Of a stretch of DNA of 64,000 nucleotides, positions 16,444 through 25,327 are shown in pieces (within the stretch, counting starts at the first letter, position 1; each line of letters begins with the position of its first letter). Source of the DNA: Spirosoma terrae (lineage in GTDB: Bacteria > Bacteroidota > Bacteroidia > Cytophagales > Spirosomataceae); NCBI RefSeq assembly GCF_010435915.1, contig NZ_JAAFZH010000003.1, forward strand, positions 62,001-126,000, given 5' to 3'. The translations under genes were made by a program, and so were the position numbers. A model generated the notes under the pieces. That model was not told where the DNA came from. It searched no databases and saw only the letters and a program-made list of their open reading frames with translations.

Positions 16444-17988
16444 TTATTTGCCGCGTAAGCCAACCAGGCCAACAAAAATCTTTTCCAGTTCAGCGGTTAC
16501 GGTGCGGTTTTGGCCAGGCGTAAATTTATTGACCAGAACACAGAAGCTCATCCGTTCGCCATCGGTAGCGGTAAAGTAACCGGCATAGGCTCGTACCCCT
16601 TCAATCGACCCGCTTTTCGCTCTGATGTTTCCGGCTGCGGCTGTTCCGCGAGCCAGCGTTCTTACCGTTCCTGTCTGCCCGACAATAGGAATGGTTTCGT
16701 AAAATTGCGGAAAGGCTTTCTCGCGGCTGGCGGCCGTTAAAATGCCGGTCATGTTATCGGCGGTGAGAGCCCCAACTGTCGATAAACCACTTCCGTCGCG
16801 AATACGAAAGCCGTCCAGATTCACTCCCTTATTTCGCCAGAAGGTAGACAACACATCGATACTGGCTTCTGTAGTACGTACTGTTTTATCCAGTGAAAGC
16901 GCCGTAGTACGTAGCAGGGCTTCTGCATATAGATTAATGCTTTGAAAATTTGTCTGTTGAGCCAGCTCCACCAATGTAGGGGAGCGATGCTGATTTAACT
17001 GGATACGTTTACCGCTGGTTAGTACAGTGGTGGGGAGCCCACCACCAACCGACACGGGCGGACCACTAATACGAATGCTATCCTGCCGAAGCTGTTCGCT
17101 CAAGGCGAATGCTGCGAAATAGGCTGGGTCTGGAAGAGCACCTTTCACGCTAAACTCATTAGCGGGTTCTCCGATGGGTACTTTTCCGGTTAGCCATTGC
17201 TGATTGATGAAAGGAGCGCCATAAATGTTAACCTGATCGCCGGTATTAGCCGCATCGGTCACTACGTTATTGTAGAAGTTTACGTAAGGAATTGTCGGGT
17301 CGGTACGTAGTACGCTGGCAGGAACATTGACCGCTTTGCCAGTCTTGAAAAAAACGCGATACAAATTCTCATTAATATTGAGCGCGCTTAAGCTAGCGCC
17401 ATAATAATTGCCCAGATCACCAAAGGGCCACGTGCCGGGTGTTGTTAGTTGAGGGTACAGGCTGGCATCACCTACAATAGTCCCCTGGATTTGGCGAATA
17501 CCAGCAGTTCTGATGGCTGTCGACCAATAGCTTAACAGATTGCTTAAATCATAATAATTAGGGAAGCGCCAAGTTCCCAGCGAAGGATCGCCCGATCCAC
17601 GTATGTAAATATTACCTGTTAAAATACTGTCTTTAATGATGCCATCATACTCCAGGGTTGTTGTATATGTGTAAGAAGGTCCAAGAACCGATAGGGCCGT
17701 GGCCGTTGTTATTAATTTTAGGGTTGAAGCCGAAGGAAGGCTTTGATGCGCATTATAACCAATAATCTCAGCCCCGTCGCTGACCCGGCGAACTGATAGG
17801 GCAACCGTACCAAAACGGGCGGCTGGTCCTGATTGAAATGCCTCAACGCGAGCGAGTAAGCGCTGGATGGCTAAGGAATCGGAGGAGTCTGACTGCTGGA
17901 TAGTTGGCCGGCATAAACCAGCCTGGTACGACAATACGTGAAGAAGTGAAAGGAATAAATAGCCGAATAAACGAGGCATGAAGTGCAT
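16444..17988 (-). CDS. dacB: D-alanyl-D-alanine carboxypeptidase/endopeptidase (PBP4, DacB-type)
   Basis: About 514 aa from the ATG at 17988 (another at 17979). A signal peptide 'LFGYLFLSLLHVLSYQAGLC' sends it to the periplasm, where it trims or cleaves peptidoglycan cross-links. The class C penicillin-binding motifs are present: SxxK as 'SASTLKLITT', SxN region near 'SINLYAEALL', and KTG as 'IRAKSGSIEGVRAYAGY' (KSG). The frame stays open upstream to 18243, but a TAAGTTTG promoter element at 18038-18031 lies inside that extension, so the longer version is rejected. It is divergent from the beta-CASP nuclease gene. Confidence 0.93.
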   Translation of the reverse strand: MHFMPRLFGYLFLSLLHVLSYQAGLCRPTIQQSDSSDSLAIQRLLARVEAFQSGPAARFGTVALSVRRVSDGAEIIGYNAHQSLPSASTLKLITTATALSVLGPSYTYTTTLEYDGIIKDSILTGNIYIRGSGDPSLGTWRFPNYYDLSNLLSYWSTAIRTAGIRQIQGTIVGDASLYPQLTTPGTWPFGDLGNYYGASLSALNINENLYRVFFKTGKAVNVPASVLRTDPTIPYVNFYNNVVTDAANTGDQVNIYGAPFINQQWLTGKVPIGEPANEFSVKGALPDPAYFAAFALSEQLRQDSIRISGPPVSVGGGLPTTVLTSGKRIQLNQHRSPTLVELAQQTNFQSINLYAEALLRTTALSLDKTVRTTEASIDVLSTFWRNKGVNLDGFRIRDGSGLSTVGALTADNMTGILTAASREKAFPQFYETIPIVGQTGTVRTLARGTAAAGNIRAKSGSIEGVRAYAGYFTATDGERMSFCVLVNKFTPGQNRTVTAELEKIFVGLVGLRGK

Positions 17989-18030
17989 CTGGAGACGGTT
18001 AGGCGATTCGAGGTCTATTTTGTACTTTTG

Positions 18031-18038
18031 CAAACTTA
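18031..18038 (-). promoter_or_regulatory. -7 promoter element TAAGTTTG of the PBP4 gene
   Basis: A TAnnTTTG match on the minus strand, 42 nt before the ATG at 17988. It decides the start of that gene. No clear -33 box is visible. Confidence 0.5.
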
Positions 18039-18122
18039 CACAATACCGACCACCTGACTTGTGTTGAACTCCACCCTTTACGAGACATCGAACAAACGAA
18101 ATCAGATTATTAAGCTGTACGC

Positions 18123-19568
18123 ATGAAATTATCGTTTCTGGGGGCGGCCCGGCAGGTAACAGGTAGTATGTATCTGCTGGAACTGGAGGATGACTACCGC
18201 ATCCTGATTGACTGTGGGTCGGATATGGAGCGACCCAAAGCAACTAGTCAATCGGGGGCCGACGAACCCGCCCCAATGAGCCCTCACATGGGATTTTTTC
18301 CGTTTGAGGCTTCAAGTATAAATGTAGTATTACTAACGCATGCTCACGTAGATCACTCGGGTAATTTGCCGAATCTCTATCGTGAGGGATATGAAGGACA
18401 AATTATTTGCACGGAACCAACCTTTGCGTTAACGAACGTACTCCTGAAAGACGCAGCATCGCTGAATCAAAAGCGAATCAATGAGCTGAATGTCAGTCGG
18501 AAACAGAAAGTGAAAGCTCGGCAGGCAAAGATGCAGCAGGACCTCTTTCTGGACAAACAGGTTCGGGAAACGATGGAGAACGTAGTGCCGATTGCCTTCA
18601 ATCGTCGGTTTCGACTGACAGAAGGCGTCGATGTTACGTTCATTCCGGCCGGTCATTTGCTCGGCGCTGCCCACATCGTTATCAACGTAATGGAGAATGG
18701 GGAGCGGAAAAGTATTTGCTTTTCGGGCGATATCGGACGGAAAAACTATCCGCTTCTGGTTGATCCGGCTCCTGTTCCGGCGGTCGATTATCTGGTCTGC
18801 GAAAGTACATATGGAAATCGCTTGCATGAGAACCATATGTCGCCGGAAGATGCGCTGGCCGACATCATTCAACGCACCTGTATCGATATTCCGGGCCGAC
18901 TGATCATTCCGTCTTTTAGCGTTGGACGTACGCAGGCTTTGTTGTATACACTTAACCGGCTCTATACCGAACGCAATTTTCCGCCTATCCGGGTGTTTTC
19001 TGATAGCCCGATGGCGTTTGAAAGCTCCAAAATTTATTTACAGCATATCCGAATGCTGAATAAGGAAGCCAGGGAATTTTACGAGGATAACGAAACCCTG
19101 TTTGATTTCCAGAATTTCCAGTTCCTGGAATCATCCAAGGCCAGCAAAGCTGTATCTAATTACGGGGAACCGTGCATCATTATCTCCTCATCGGGAATGG
19201 TGCAGGGCGGTCGGGTGGAATACCACGTAGCCGAGAATATCAGCAATCCTTATTCAACTATTTTGATTATCGGCTACTGCGCCGAAGGTACCTTGGGCTG
19301 GCGTTTGCTGAATGGCCAGCAAACGCTGAGCATCAAAGGAAAAGACCATCAGGTACTGGCCAATATCGAAAAAGTAGACGTATTTAGTGGTCATGGCGAC
19401 CGCGACGACCTGCTGCATTTTGTGGGGGCGCAATCGCCGGAAACGCTTAAAAATATTTTCCTGGTTCATGGAGAATACGAAAGCATGGAAGCGTTTAAGG
19501 CAACGTTAGCCGAAGAAGGCTATCCGCAGGTTGTTATTCCAAAAAAAGGACAACGATTTGAGTTATAA
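18123..19568 (+). CDS. MBL-fold beta-CASP ribonuclease (CPSF73-like)
   Basis: A 481-aa metallo-beta-lactamase-fold nuclease. The zinc motif 'LTHAHVDHSGNLP' (HxHxDH) is at about residue 75, with further ligands in 'AGHLLGAAH' and 'CFSGDIGRKNYPL'. The beta-CASP domain follows (about 215-400) with 'CESTYGNRLHE', 'IPSFSVGRTQALLYTL' and 'IISSSGMVQGGR', then 'VDVFSGHGDRDDLL' near the end. Family members are RNA endo/exonucleases related to eukaryotic CPSF-73 and to archaeal and bacterial RNA-processing enzymes. Its precise RNA targets are not predictable. Confidence 0.93.
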   Translation: MKLSFLGAARQVTGSMYLLELEDDYRILIDCGSDMERPKATSQSGADEPAPMSPHMGFFPFEASSINVVLLTHAHVDHSGNLPNLYREGYEGQIICTEPTFALTNVLLKDAASLNQKRINELNVSRKQKVKARQAKMQQDLFLDKQVRETMENVVPIAFNRRFRLTEGVDVTFIPAGHLLGAAHIVINVMENGERKSICFSGDIGRKNYPLLVDPAPVPAVDYLVCESTYGNRLHENHMSPEDALADIIQRTCIDIPGRLIIPSFSVGRTQALLYTLNRLYTERNFPPIRVFSDSPMAFESSKIYLQHIRMLNKEAREFYEDNETLFDFQNFQFLESSKASKAVSNYGEPCIIISSSGMVQGGRVEYHVAENISNPYSTILIIGYCAEGTLGWRLLNGQQTLSIKGKDHQVLANIEKVDVFSGHGDRDDLLHFVGAQSPETLKNIFLVHGEYESMEAFKATLAEEGYPQVVIPKKGQRFEL

Positions 19569-19589
19569 ATGATGAATGATGGGTGCTGG

Positions 19590-19624
19590 ATGATACGTTG
19601 TGTCTGACTTACGTAGCGTATCAT
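19590..19624. repeat. Inverted repeat after the beta-CASP gene
   Basis: ATGATACG (19590-19597) pairs with CGTATCAT (19617-19624) over a 19-nt loop. The flanks carry more degenerate ATGAATGA/TCATTCAT pairs. It could be a weak terminator, but the T tract is missing. Confidence 0.4.
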
Positions 19625-19656
19625 GTATCATTTGTCATTCATAATTCACGATTGTG

Positions 19657-20610
19657 ATGAGAACATACCTTGATTTTGAAAAGCCTATTGCCGACCTGGA
19701 AACCCGGTTGGAAGAAACGAAAAAACTAGCCCAGAATAGTAACGTTGACGTTAGTGAAGCGGTTACCATACTGGAGCAAAGTATCGATAAACTACGTCGC
19801 GAAATCTTCCAGAATCTTACCCGCTGGCAGCGCGTTCAATTGTCCCGTCATCCAGACCGTCCCTATACACTCGATTATATTTCGCTCATGTGCGATCAGT
19901 TTATTGAGTTGCACGGCGATCGTACGGTTCGCGATGATCCGGCTATGGTGGGTGGTTTTTGTGATCTTGGCGATCAGACTGTCATGATTATTGGCCAGCA
20001 AAAGGGACGTAACACCAAACAGCGGCAGTATCGCAACTTTGGTATGCCTAATCCCGAGGGTTATCGGAAAGCGCTGCGTCTAATGAAACTGGCCGAGAAG
20101 TTTAATAAGCCAATCATTACGTTGATCGATACGCCGGGCGCTTTTCCGGGCTTAGAGGCCGAAGAGCGTGGGCAGGGCGAGGCTATTGCCCGCAACCTGA
20201 AGGAAATGTTCATGCTGAAAGTGCCCGTAATCTGTATCGTTATCGGTGAAGGTGCATCAGGTGGAGCCCTCGGTATTGCTATCGGCGATCGCGTGCTGAT
20301 GCTGGAAAACACCTGGTATTCCGTGATTTCTCCCGAAAACTGCTCGACAATTCTCTGGCGCAGCTGGGATTTCAAAGAACAGGCTGCCGAAGCTATGAAG
20401 CTAACCGCTCGGGACATGGAGCTTTACAAACTGGTTGACGGCATTGTGGAAGAACCGGTAGGAGGAGCCCATAACGATCATCAGGAAATGGCCTATATCC
20501 TCAAAAAGGTAATTCTTGACGCAATCGCCGACTTAGACAAACTGACCCCTCAGGAACGTATTGATCAGCGTATTGATAAGTTCTGTTCGATGGGCGTTGT
20601 TGTTGAATAA
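19657..20610 (+). CDS. accA: Acetyl-CoA carboxylase carboxyltransferase subunit alpha
   Basis: About 317 aa, the alpha subunit that, with AccD, transfers the carboxyl group from biotin to acetyl-CoA to give malonyl-CoA, the first step of fatty-acid synthesis. Signature blocks include '[20 protein letters not shown]', '[19 protein letters not shown]', '[20 protein letters not shown]', '[21 protein letters not shown]', '[18 protein letters not shown]' and '[12 protein letters not shown]'. The length matches the family (about 317-319 aa). ATG at 19657 is preferred over the adjacent GTG at 19654. AccD, AccB and AccC are not in the window. Confidence 0.97.
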   Translation: MRTYLDFEKPIADLETRLEETKKLAQNSNVDVSEAVTILEQSIDKLRREIFQNLTRWQRVQLSRHPDRPYTLDYISLMCDQFIELHGDRTVRDDPAMVGGFCDLGDQTVMIIGQQKGRNTKQRQYRNFGMPNPEGYRKALRLMKLAEKFNKPIITLIDTPGAFPGLEAEERGQGEAIARNLKEMFMLKVPVICIVIGEGASGGALGIAIGDRVLMLENTWYSVISPENCSTILWRSWDFKEQAAEAMKLTARDMELYKLVDGIVEEPVGGAHNDHQEMAYILKKVILDAIADLDKLTPQERIDQRIDKFCSMGVVVE

Positions 20611-20689
20611 ATAAAGCTTTGTTTATGCTGGTAGTCTACATTGATTTGGCTATCAGTGTAAATAGTCAGTTATCTTAGTTTATATCCTG

Positions 20690-21304
20690 ATGATACGTAA
20701 TCTCATTTTTGACCTTGGTGATGTTATTATTCCCATCGATCTGACGGCTCCTATTCGCAATTTCGCCATTATGGCTGACGTATCAGAAGAGGAAGTGCGG
20801 GCGCTCTGGAAACAACACGATTTCATTAATCATTACGAAACAGGACTAATTGATGATTCGGCCTTTCGGGTACACGTGCGGCAATTGCTGAAGAATGATG
20901 CCTGGGCCGATGAGGTTATCGATACTGCGTGGAATACGGTGCTGTTGGATTTGCCCGTTGAACGTATTGAGCGGATCAAAGAATTAAAGAAAGAGTACCG
21001 GCTTTTCTTACTGAGCAATACCAGCCCGATCCATATCCGACGGGTCAATCAGGTGCTCGCTGGTATGGGACAGCCTACGCTGGAGGAACTCTTTGAACGC
21101 GTATTTTATTCCTATGACGTACAGTTGGCGAAGCCGTCTCCCGCTATTTATAACCATGTTTTAGCTGAAGTAGGCATAAACGCAGAGGAAACCGCTTTCT
21201 TCGACGATAACGCAGCAAACATAACGGCTGCCAAGGCGTTAGGCATACAGGCTGTCCATGTTCAGCCACCCAAAACGATTTTGGACTATTTACAAGATAT
21301 GTAG
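20690..21304 (+). CDS. HAD-superfamily phosphatase
   Basis: A 204-aa haloacid-dehalogenase-type hydrolase. Motif I is 'LIFDLGDVIIPID' with the Asp nucleophile, motif II 'LFLLSNTSPIHI', motif III the Lys in 'VQLAKPSPAIYNH', and motif IV 'TAFFDDNAANI'. A helical cap lies between residues about 15 and 90. The form resembles YihX/alpha-D-glucose-1-phosphatase-like HADs, but substrates in this group are broad and the call stops at family level. It stands 80 nt after accA. Confidence 0.9.
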   Translation: MIRNLIFDLGDVIIPIDLTAPIRNFAIMADVSEEEVRALWKQHDFINHYETGLIDDSAFRVHVRQLLKNDAWADEVIDTAWNTVLLDLPVERIERIKELKKEYRLFLLSNTSPIHIRRVNQVLAGMGQPTLEELFERVFYSYDVQLAKPSPAIYNHVLAEVGINAEETAFFDDNAANITAAKALGIQAVHVQPPKTILDYLQDM

Positions 21305-21347
21305 CGATAGATGGATGACGTACCATCGTTTTTGACAGGTCGTACAG

Positions 21348-21368
21348 CATACATCATACATCATACAT
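21348..21368. repeat. Three tandem CATACAT units before the M50 gene
   Basis: Three exact copies of the heptamer CATACAT, followed by degenerate copies up to the start codon at 21391. It lies in the leader of the site-2 protease gene. Confidence 0.7.
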
Positions 21369-21390
21369 ACTATATTATACATCAGTATAC

Positions 21391-22542
21391 ATGAGCCAGC
21401 GAACTAAAACGTACCTCCTTCATGGAGGTCTTTTTATAATTACACTGATTACCACAACAATGGCTGGGGCCGAATGGATGTTTGGTCGTTTGTTTATTCC
21501 AGTCAAAGGAATGAAACGGTTGGGTTGGGAGGAGTTTGTTGCTGGATTTCAGTTTTCGCTACCATTTCTGGCTATTCTAACGGTTCACGAATTTGGACAC
21601 TATTTTACAGCCAAGGCCAATCGGGTGCGCGTTACGTTACCTTATTACATTCCGCTCTGGCTTGGTATTGGACAGAGTATCGGTACGTTAGGCGCCTTCA
21701 TTCGTATTCAGGATTATATCAATAGTCGGAAAAAGTATTTCGACATTGGCATTGCTGGCCCATTGGCTGGCTTTGCACTAGCACTTGTTGTGTTATGGTA
21801 TGGGTTTACGCACCTGCCACCGCCTGAATTCATATTTACCATTCATCCTGAATATCAGAAGTGGGGGCTGGCCTATGGTCAGTTCGCCTACGAAAATCTG
21901 CCTGAAGGTGGCGCGGTTGCTTTAGGCGATAACCTGCTGTTTTCGTTCTTCAAAAACTACGTTGCTGATCCGGCACGATTACCCCATCCGTATGAGATGA
22001 TCCATTATCCATATCTGATGGCAGGCTATCTGGCTTTATTTTTTACGTCGCTGAACCTGATTCCAATTGGGCAGCTCGATGGCGGACATATTCTGTATGC
22101 GTTGATTGGTCGGGGTTTGTATCGTTGGGTGGCACCATCCTTGTTTATCCTGTTTGCCTTTTATGCCGGTTTGGGTCTATTCAAGCCGTCGGATTTCGCG
22201 GTTCCTACCGACGAAGCGTTTTTCTCCGAACTCGGTAATTTCGGACTGTATATTGTTTTCTTATATCTGGCTTTTTCCCGAATCAGCGAGAACCGTACCA
22301 CATCGTGGCTTATTACGTTAAGCGTTGTGGCCGCTCAGTTAGTGTTTTCCTGGATTAGACCGGATTGGGAAGGCTATTCCGGGTTTCTTGTTTTTGTATT
22401 CGTGCTTGGCCGCTTTCTGGGTATTTACCATCCTGAAACGGAGCTTCAGGAGCCTCTGGATGCCAAACGTAAACTATTGGGCTGGTTGGCTCTGGTTGTT
22501 TTTGTGCTGTGTTTCAGTCCCAAACCTTTCTTGTTCTCCTGA
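21391..22542 (+). CDS. Site-2 protease-family membrane metalloprotease (M50)
   Basis: A 383-aa polytopic membrane protein. The zinc motif HEFGH is at about residues 66-70 ('LTVHEFGHYFTAKA') and the third ligand is in 'NLIPIGQLDGGHILYAL' near residue 230. Several hydrophobic segments surround both. There is no PDZ domain, unlike RseP, so it is the simple M50B type. Site-2 proteases cut substrates inside the membrane; the target here is unknown. Its stop codon at 22542 directly abuts the end of the convergent radC gene (22543). Confidence 0.92.
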   Translation: MSQRTKTYLLHGGLFIITLITTTMAGAEWMFGRLFIPVKGMKRLGWEEFVAGFQFSLPFLAILTVHEFGHYFTAKANRVRVTLPYYIPLWLGIGQSIGTLGAFIRIQDYINSRKKYFDIGIAGPLAGFALALVVLWYGFTHLPPPEFIFTIHPEYQKWGLAYGQFAYENLPEGGAVALGDNLLFSFFKNYVADPARLPHPYEMIHYPYLMAGYLALFFTSLNLIPIGQLDGGHILYALIGRGLYRWVAPSLFILFAFYAGLGLFKPSDFAVPTDEAFFSELGNFGLYIVFLYLAFSRISENRTTSWLITLSVVAAQLVFSWIRPDWEGYSGFLVFVFVLGRFLGIYHPETELQEPLDAKRKLLGWLALVVFVLCFSPKPFLFS

Positions 22543-23238
22543 TTACAGAATGCCTTCATCGGCAAAACTGAAGTAGGCTTTATCAGTAAAAATAACGTGA
22601 TCGAGAACCGGGATTTCCAGCAGTTTTCCGGCTTCTTTGAGTTTTCGGGTCAACTCTTTGTCGGCCTGTGATGGTTGCAGATTGCCAGAGGGGTGATTAT
22701 GCAGCAGAATGATGGCTGAGGCCAGGTGCTCGAGCGCCTGCTTGAAAATAATTTTGGCATCGGCAACTGTGCCTGATACGCCACCCGTACTGATCTGTAT
22801 AGGCCGTAGCACTTCATTGGCCCGATTCAGCAGTACGATCCAGAACTCTTCGTGGGGTTTATCCAACAGATGGGGAATCATCTCATTATAAACATCGCGG
22901 GAACACGTAATGCGGGCTCGTTGTGGACGATCCTGTTCTTTGCGTCGGCGTCCTAATTCCAGCGCTGCCACAATGCTGATGGCCTTTGCTTCGCCAATTC
23001 CTCTAAATTTTGAGAGATCCTTGATACTCAGTTTGGCTAATTCATTGAGATTGTTGCCAACACTTTTAAGGATAATTCTAGCGACGTCGACGGCTGTTAA
23101 GTCAACGGTGCCTGAGTTGATCAGTATAGCAATTAGTTCAGCCTCAGAAAGGGCTGCTTTGCCTTTCAGCATCAATTTTTCGCGTGGGCGATCTTCTTCG
23201 GCCCAGCTTTGGATGGTGCCTGAAGTGGTGTAATCCAT
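22543..23238 (-). CDS. radC: RadC-family JAB-domain protein
   Basis: About 231 aa from the ATG at 23238, matching the usual start just before 'IQSWAEEDRPREKL'; an upstream ATG at 23283 sits against the rpsT terminator. The N-terminal helix-hairpin-helix is 'LSKFRGIGEAKAISIVAALELGRR'. The C-terminal JAB/MPN metalloprotease-like domain has the motif 'HNHPSGNLQPSQAD' (HxHPSGx4SxxD). Despite the name, the family role in DNA repair is doubtful. It has no visible separate terminator and meets the M50 gene end to end. Confidence 0.94.
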   Translation of the reverse strand: MDYTTSGTIQSWAEEDRPREKLMLKGKAALSEAELIAILINSGTVDLTAVDVARIILKSVGNNLNELAKLSIKDLSKFRGIGEAKAISIVAALELGRRRKEQDRPQRARITCSRDVYNEMIPHLLDKPHEEFWIVLLNRANEVLRPIQISTGGVSGTVADAKIIFKQALEHLASAIILLHNHPSGNLQPSQADKELTRKLKEAGKLLEIPVLDHVIFTDKAYFSFADEGIL

Positions 23239-23287
23239 GAAAACGAGTCGGTTACGGTGGTAATTTTCGTTCCCAAGGTGCATAAAA

Positions 23288-23316
23288 AAACCTTATCTGC
23301 AAAAAGATAAGGTTTC
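23288..23316 (-). terminator. rpsT terminator
   Basis: On the minus strand the stem ACCTTATCT/AGATAAGGT is followed by a run of seven T. It lies about 45 nt after the rpsT stop codon. Confidence 0.8.
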
Positions 23317-23361
23317 TTAAATGATAAATTCGTTACTTAATGATCTGAACTTCGTCTGGCA

Positions 23362-23628
23362 CTAAGCAGAAGCTTGTTTCAAACCGTTTACCAGACGAGC
23401 CAGTTTCGATTTGTTGTTAGCTGCTTTGTTTTTGTGAATAATGTTGCGTTTTGCAAGTTTATCCAATGCAGAAGAAACAGATTTGAATAGCTCAACGGCC
23501 ATTACGTGGTCGGTGGTGGTACGTAGTTTTTTCACCATGTTCCGAGTCGTTACGTGCTGATAACGGTTCAACAACCGCTTCTTTGCGCTAGACCGGATTG
23601 CTTTTTTTGCTGACTTATGGTTTGCCAT
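23362..23628 (-). CDS. rpsT: 30S ribosomal protein S20
   Basis: An 88-aa basic protein. The start 'ANHKSAKKAIRSSAKKRLLNR' and the C-terminal 'IIHKNKAANNKSKLARLVNGL' are diagnostic for S20, a primary 16S rRNA-binding protein placed near the bottom of the 30S body. The length matches the family. It is flanked by its own terminator and by the terminator of the upstream Dabb gene, so it is monocistronic. Confidence 0.98.
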   Translation of the reverse strand: MANHKSAKKAIRSSAKKRLLNRYQHVTTRNMVKKLRTTTDHVMAVELFKSVSSALDKLAKRNIIHKNKAANNKSKLARLVNGLKQASA

Positions 23629-23677
23629 TTGTATGTATTGTGAAAATCGTTGTCGCGATAAGAGGGCGCAAAAATAA

Positions 23678-23718
23678 GAAATTCGGCAGAGAAAACAAAT
23701 GATCTCTACCGAATTTCT
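23678..23718 (-). terminator. Terminator of the Dabb gene
   Basis: AGAAATTCGGCAGAGA at 23678-23693 pairs with TCTCTACCGAATTTCT at 23703-23718 with a single mismatch, just downstream of the stop at 23734 on the minus strand. Confidence 0.75.
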
Positions 23719-23733
23719 ATAAGTTTCACCGAA

Positions 23734-24132
23734 TTATTGCCGAATATCAGCGTTGACGATCAAGGTTTTATCCCATACTCCTTGATTTTGTTCAACAAAC
23801 TGTTTGTAGGCGTCGCTTTGTTCGAAGGCTCGGATGTCAGCTTCACTCTGAAATGTTAAATAGTGAACCACATCATAGTCTGAAACTGCCTGATTCGGCA
23901 AGATCGTCTTGCCGGACGCATAATTAACGATTTGTGGTATATCGTGCTTTAGAGTCGCAAAACCATTCATATGCTTCTCTACAGCAGCCGTTTCAACGTC
24001 TTTTTTAAATTTAATGCATACGATTTGCTGTTTTTGAGCTTTTCTAGTCGGTGTGTAGGCACCATAGATTGTCAAAGCAAAGGCACACATCAGCACAACA
24101 ATTAGGGCATAACCCCGAGACTTAGCATTCAT
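23734..24132 (-). CDS. Membrane-anchored or secreted Dabb (stress-responsive alpha/beta-barrel) protein
   Basis: A 132-aa protein. A hydrophobic N-terminal segment ('YALIVVLMCAFALTIYGAY') is followed by a dimeric alpha/beta-barrel domain: 'IVCIKFKKDVETAAVEKHMNGFATLKHDIPQI', 'VVHYLTFQSEADIRAFEQSDAYKQFVEQ'. The Dabb family includes plant stress proteins and some monooxygenase- or cyclase-like enzymes. Its function here is unknown. The N-terminal segment could be an uncleaved anchor or a signal peptide. Confidence 0.82.
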   Translation of the reverse strand: MNAKSRGYALIVVLMCAFALTIYGAYTPTRKAQKQQIVCIKFKKDVETAAVEKHMNGFATLKHDIPQIVNYASGKTILPNQAVSDYDVVHYLTFQSEADIRAFEQSDAYKQFVEQNQGVWDKTLIVNADIRQ

Positions 24133-24223
24133 GATTATTCGTATTTTGTTCTTTATTTAGAATATTATTCTGTTTATCATGGCTGAATTTTAAAATAGTT
24201 AAATTAATTACTATTTAAGTACC

Positions 24224-25324
24224 ATGTTTTATCAAAACTACAATAGAAATATTTGGTTTCCTGTTTGCTGCATTTTTTTTGTGGGAAGTTTACTGAATGG
24301 TATCGCTAGTAGAGCAGAACAAGTGCCGGAGAAAAGGCAATTGACTCCGATGCTTTCGCGGAAAAATACTATTCAGAGAGATGAACAACCTAGCAATACG
24401 TTGGCGTGTCGACTTGTCTGGGGTTTCTATGCCCATCAGCAGATAAATCGTCTGGCTGTGTTTACATTGCCGGTCGAGATGATTGCCTTTTTCAAAAAAC
24501 ATATCGTTTTCCTGACCGATAATGCTGTGAATCCCGATAAACGCCGGTATGCTGTAGTAGGTGAGGCTCCGCGACATTTTATTGATCTTGACGCCTATGC
24601 TGATACGTCGTTCACGACATTACCTCGGTTTTATAAAGAGGCCGTTAATCGTTACGGAGAAGATACGTTGGCCTTACATGGCATTGTACCCTGGCAAATT
24701 CAGTTGACGAAATATCAGCTCACAGAAGCGTTCAAACAACGTAACGTTCGCCGTATTTTACGAGTGGCCGCCGATCTGGGGCATTATATCGCAGATGCTA
24801 ATGTACCGCTTCATACAACCCGTAATTACAACGGACAGCTAACCAATCAACAGGGTATCCACGGTTTTTGGGAATCGCGTCTGCCTGAACTCTTCAGTGT
24901 CGATTACGATTTTTTAACCGGTCAGGCCGAGTACGTGTATTCGCCACAAAAAGCCGCCTGGAAAGCTGTTTTCAAAGCAAATGCAGCCCTGGATTCAGTG
25001 TTACGATTTGAGCAGGCACTGACTGACGAAGTTGGCGAAGGGAAAAAGTATAGTTTTGATGAGAGAAATGGCGTTACGTCAAAAATGTATGCTTCCGATT
25101 TTTCGCGGTTGTATCACGAACGACTGCAAGGGCAGGTTGAGCGACAAATGCGGGCATCGGTCAAAATGGTGGGCGATTTCTGGTATACCTGTTGGGTCGA
25201 CGCTGGCCAGCCTGATTTAAGAATGCTGGCAAACTATGAACCCACCGACCAGGAAAAGCGCGAGGAGGTCGAAGAGCAAAAAAGCTGGCTGAAACGGTTA
25301 TTTTCGGTAAGACCCGAAGAATAG
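24224..25324 (+). CDS. Zinc-dependent phospholipase C/S1-P1-like protein
   Basis: A 366-aa secreted protein with a signal-like N-terminus ('FPVCCIFFVGSLLNG'). The zinc site is likely built from His and Asp residues in 'WGFYAHQQINRLAVFTLP', 'EAPRHFIDLDAYAD', 'AADLGHYIADANVPLHTTRNY' and 'GIHGFWESRLPEL'. This spacing fits the phospholipase C/P1-nuclease fold common in Bacteroidota. Whether it cuts phospholipid or nucleic acid cannot be told. The C-terminus is charged and lysine/glutamate-rich. It is convergent with the HprK-like gene, only 3 nt apart. Confidence 0.85.
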   Translation: MFYQNYNRNIWFPVCCIFFVGSLLNGIASRAEQVPEKRQLTPMLSRKNTIQRDEQPSNTLACRLVWGFYAHQQINRLAVFTLPVEMIAFFKKHIVFLTDNAVNPDKRRYAVVGEAPRHFIDLDAYADTSFTTLPRFYKEAVNRYGEDTLALHGIVPWQIQLTKYQLTEAFKQRNVRRILRVAADLGHYIADANVPLHTTRNYNGQLTNQQGIHGFWESRLPELFSVDYDFLTGQAEYVYSPQKAAWKAVFKANAALDSVLRFEQALTDEVGEGKKYSFDERNGVTSKMYASDFSRLYHERLQGQVERQMRASVKMVGDFWYTCWVDAGQPDLRMLANYEPTDQEKREEVEEQKSWLKRLFSVRPEE

Positions 25325-25327
25325 GTT

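Noticed and set aside
17989..18243. Upstream extension of the PBP4 gene
   Set aside because: The extra 85 residues are not like a signal peptide, overlap the divergent nuclease gene's start and contain the likely promoter element at 18031-18038.
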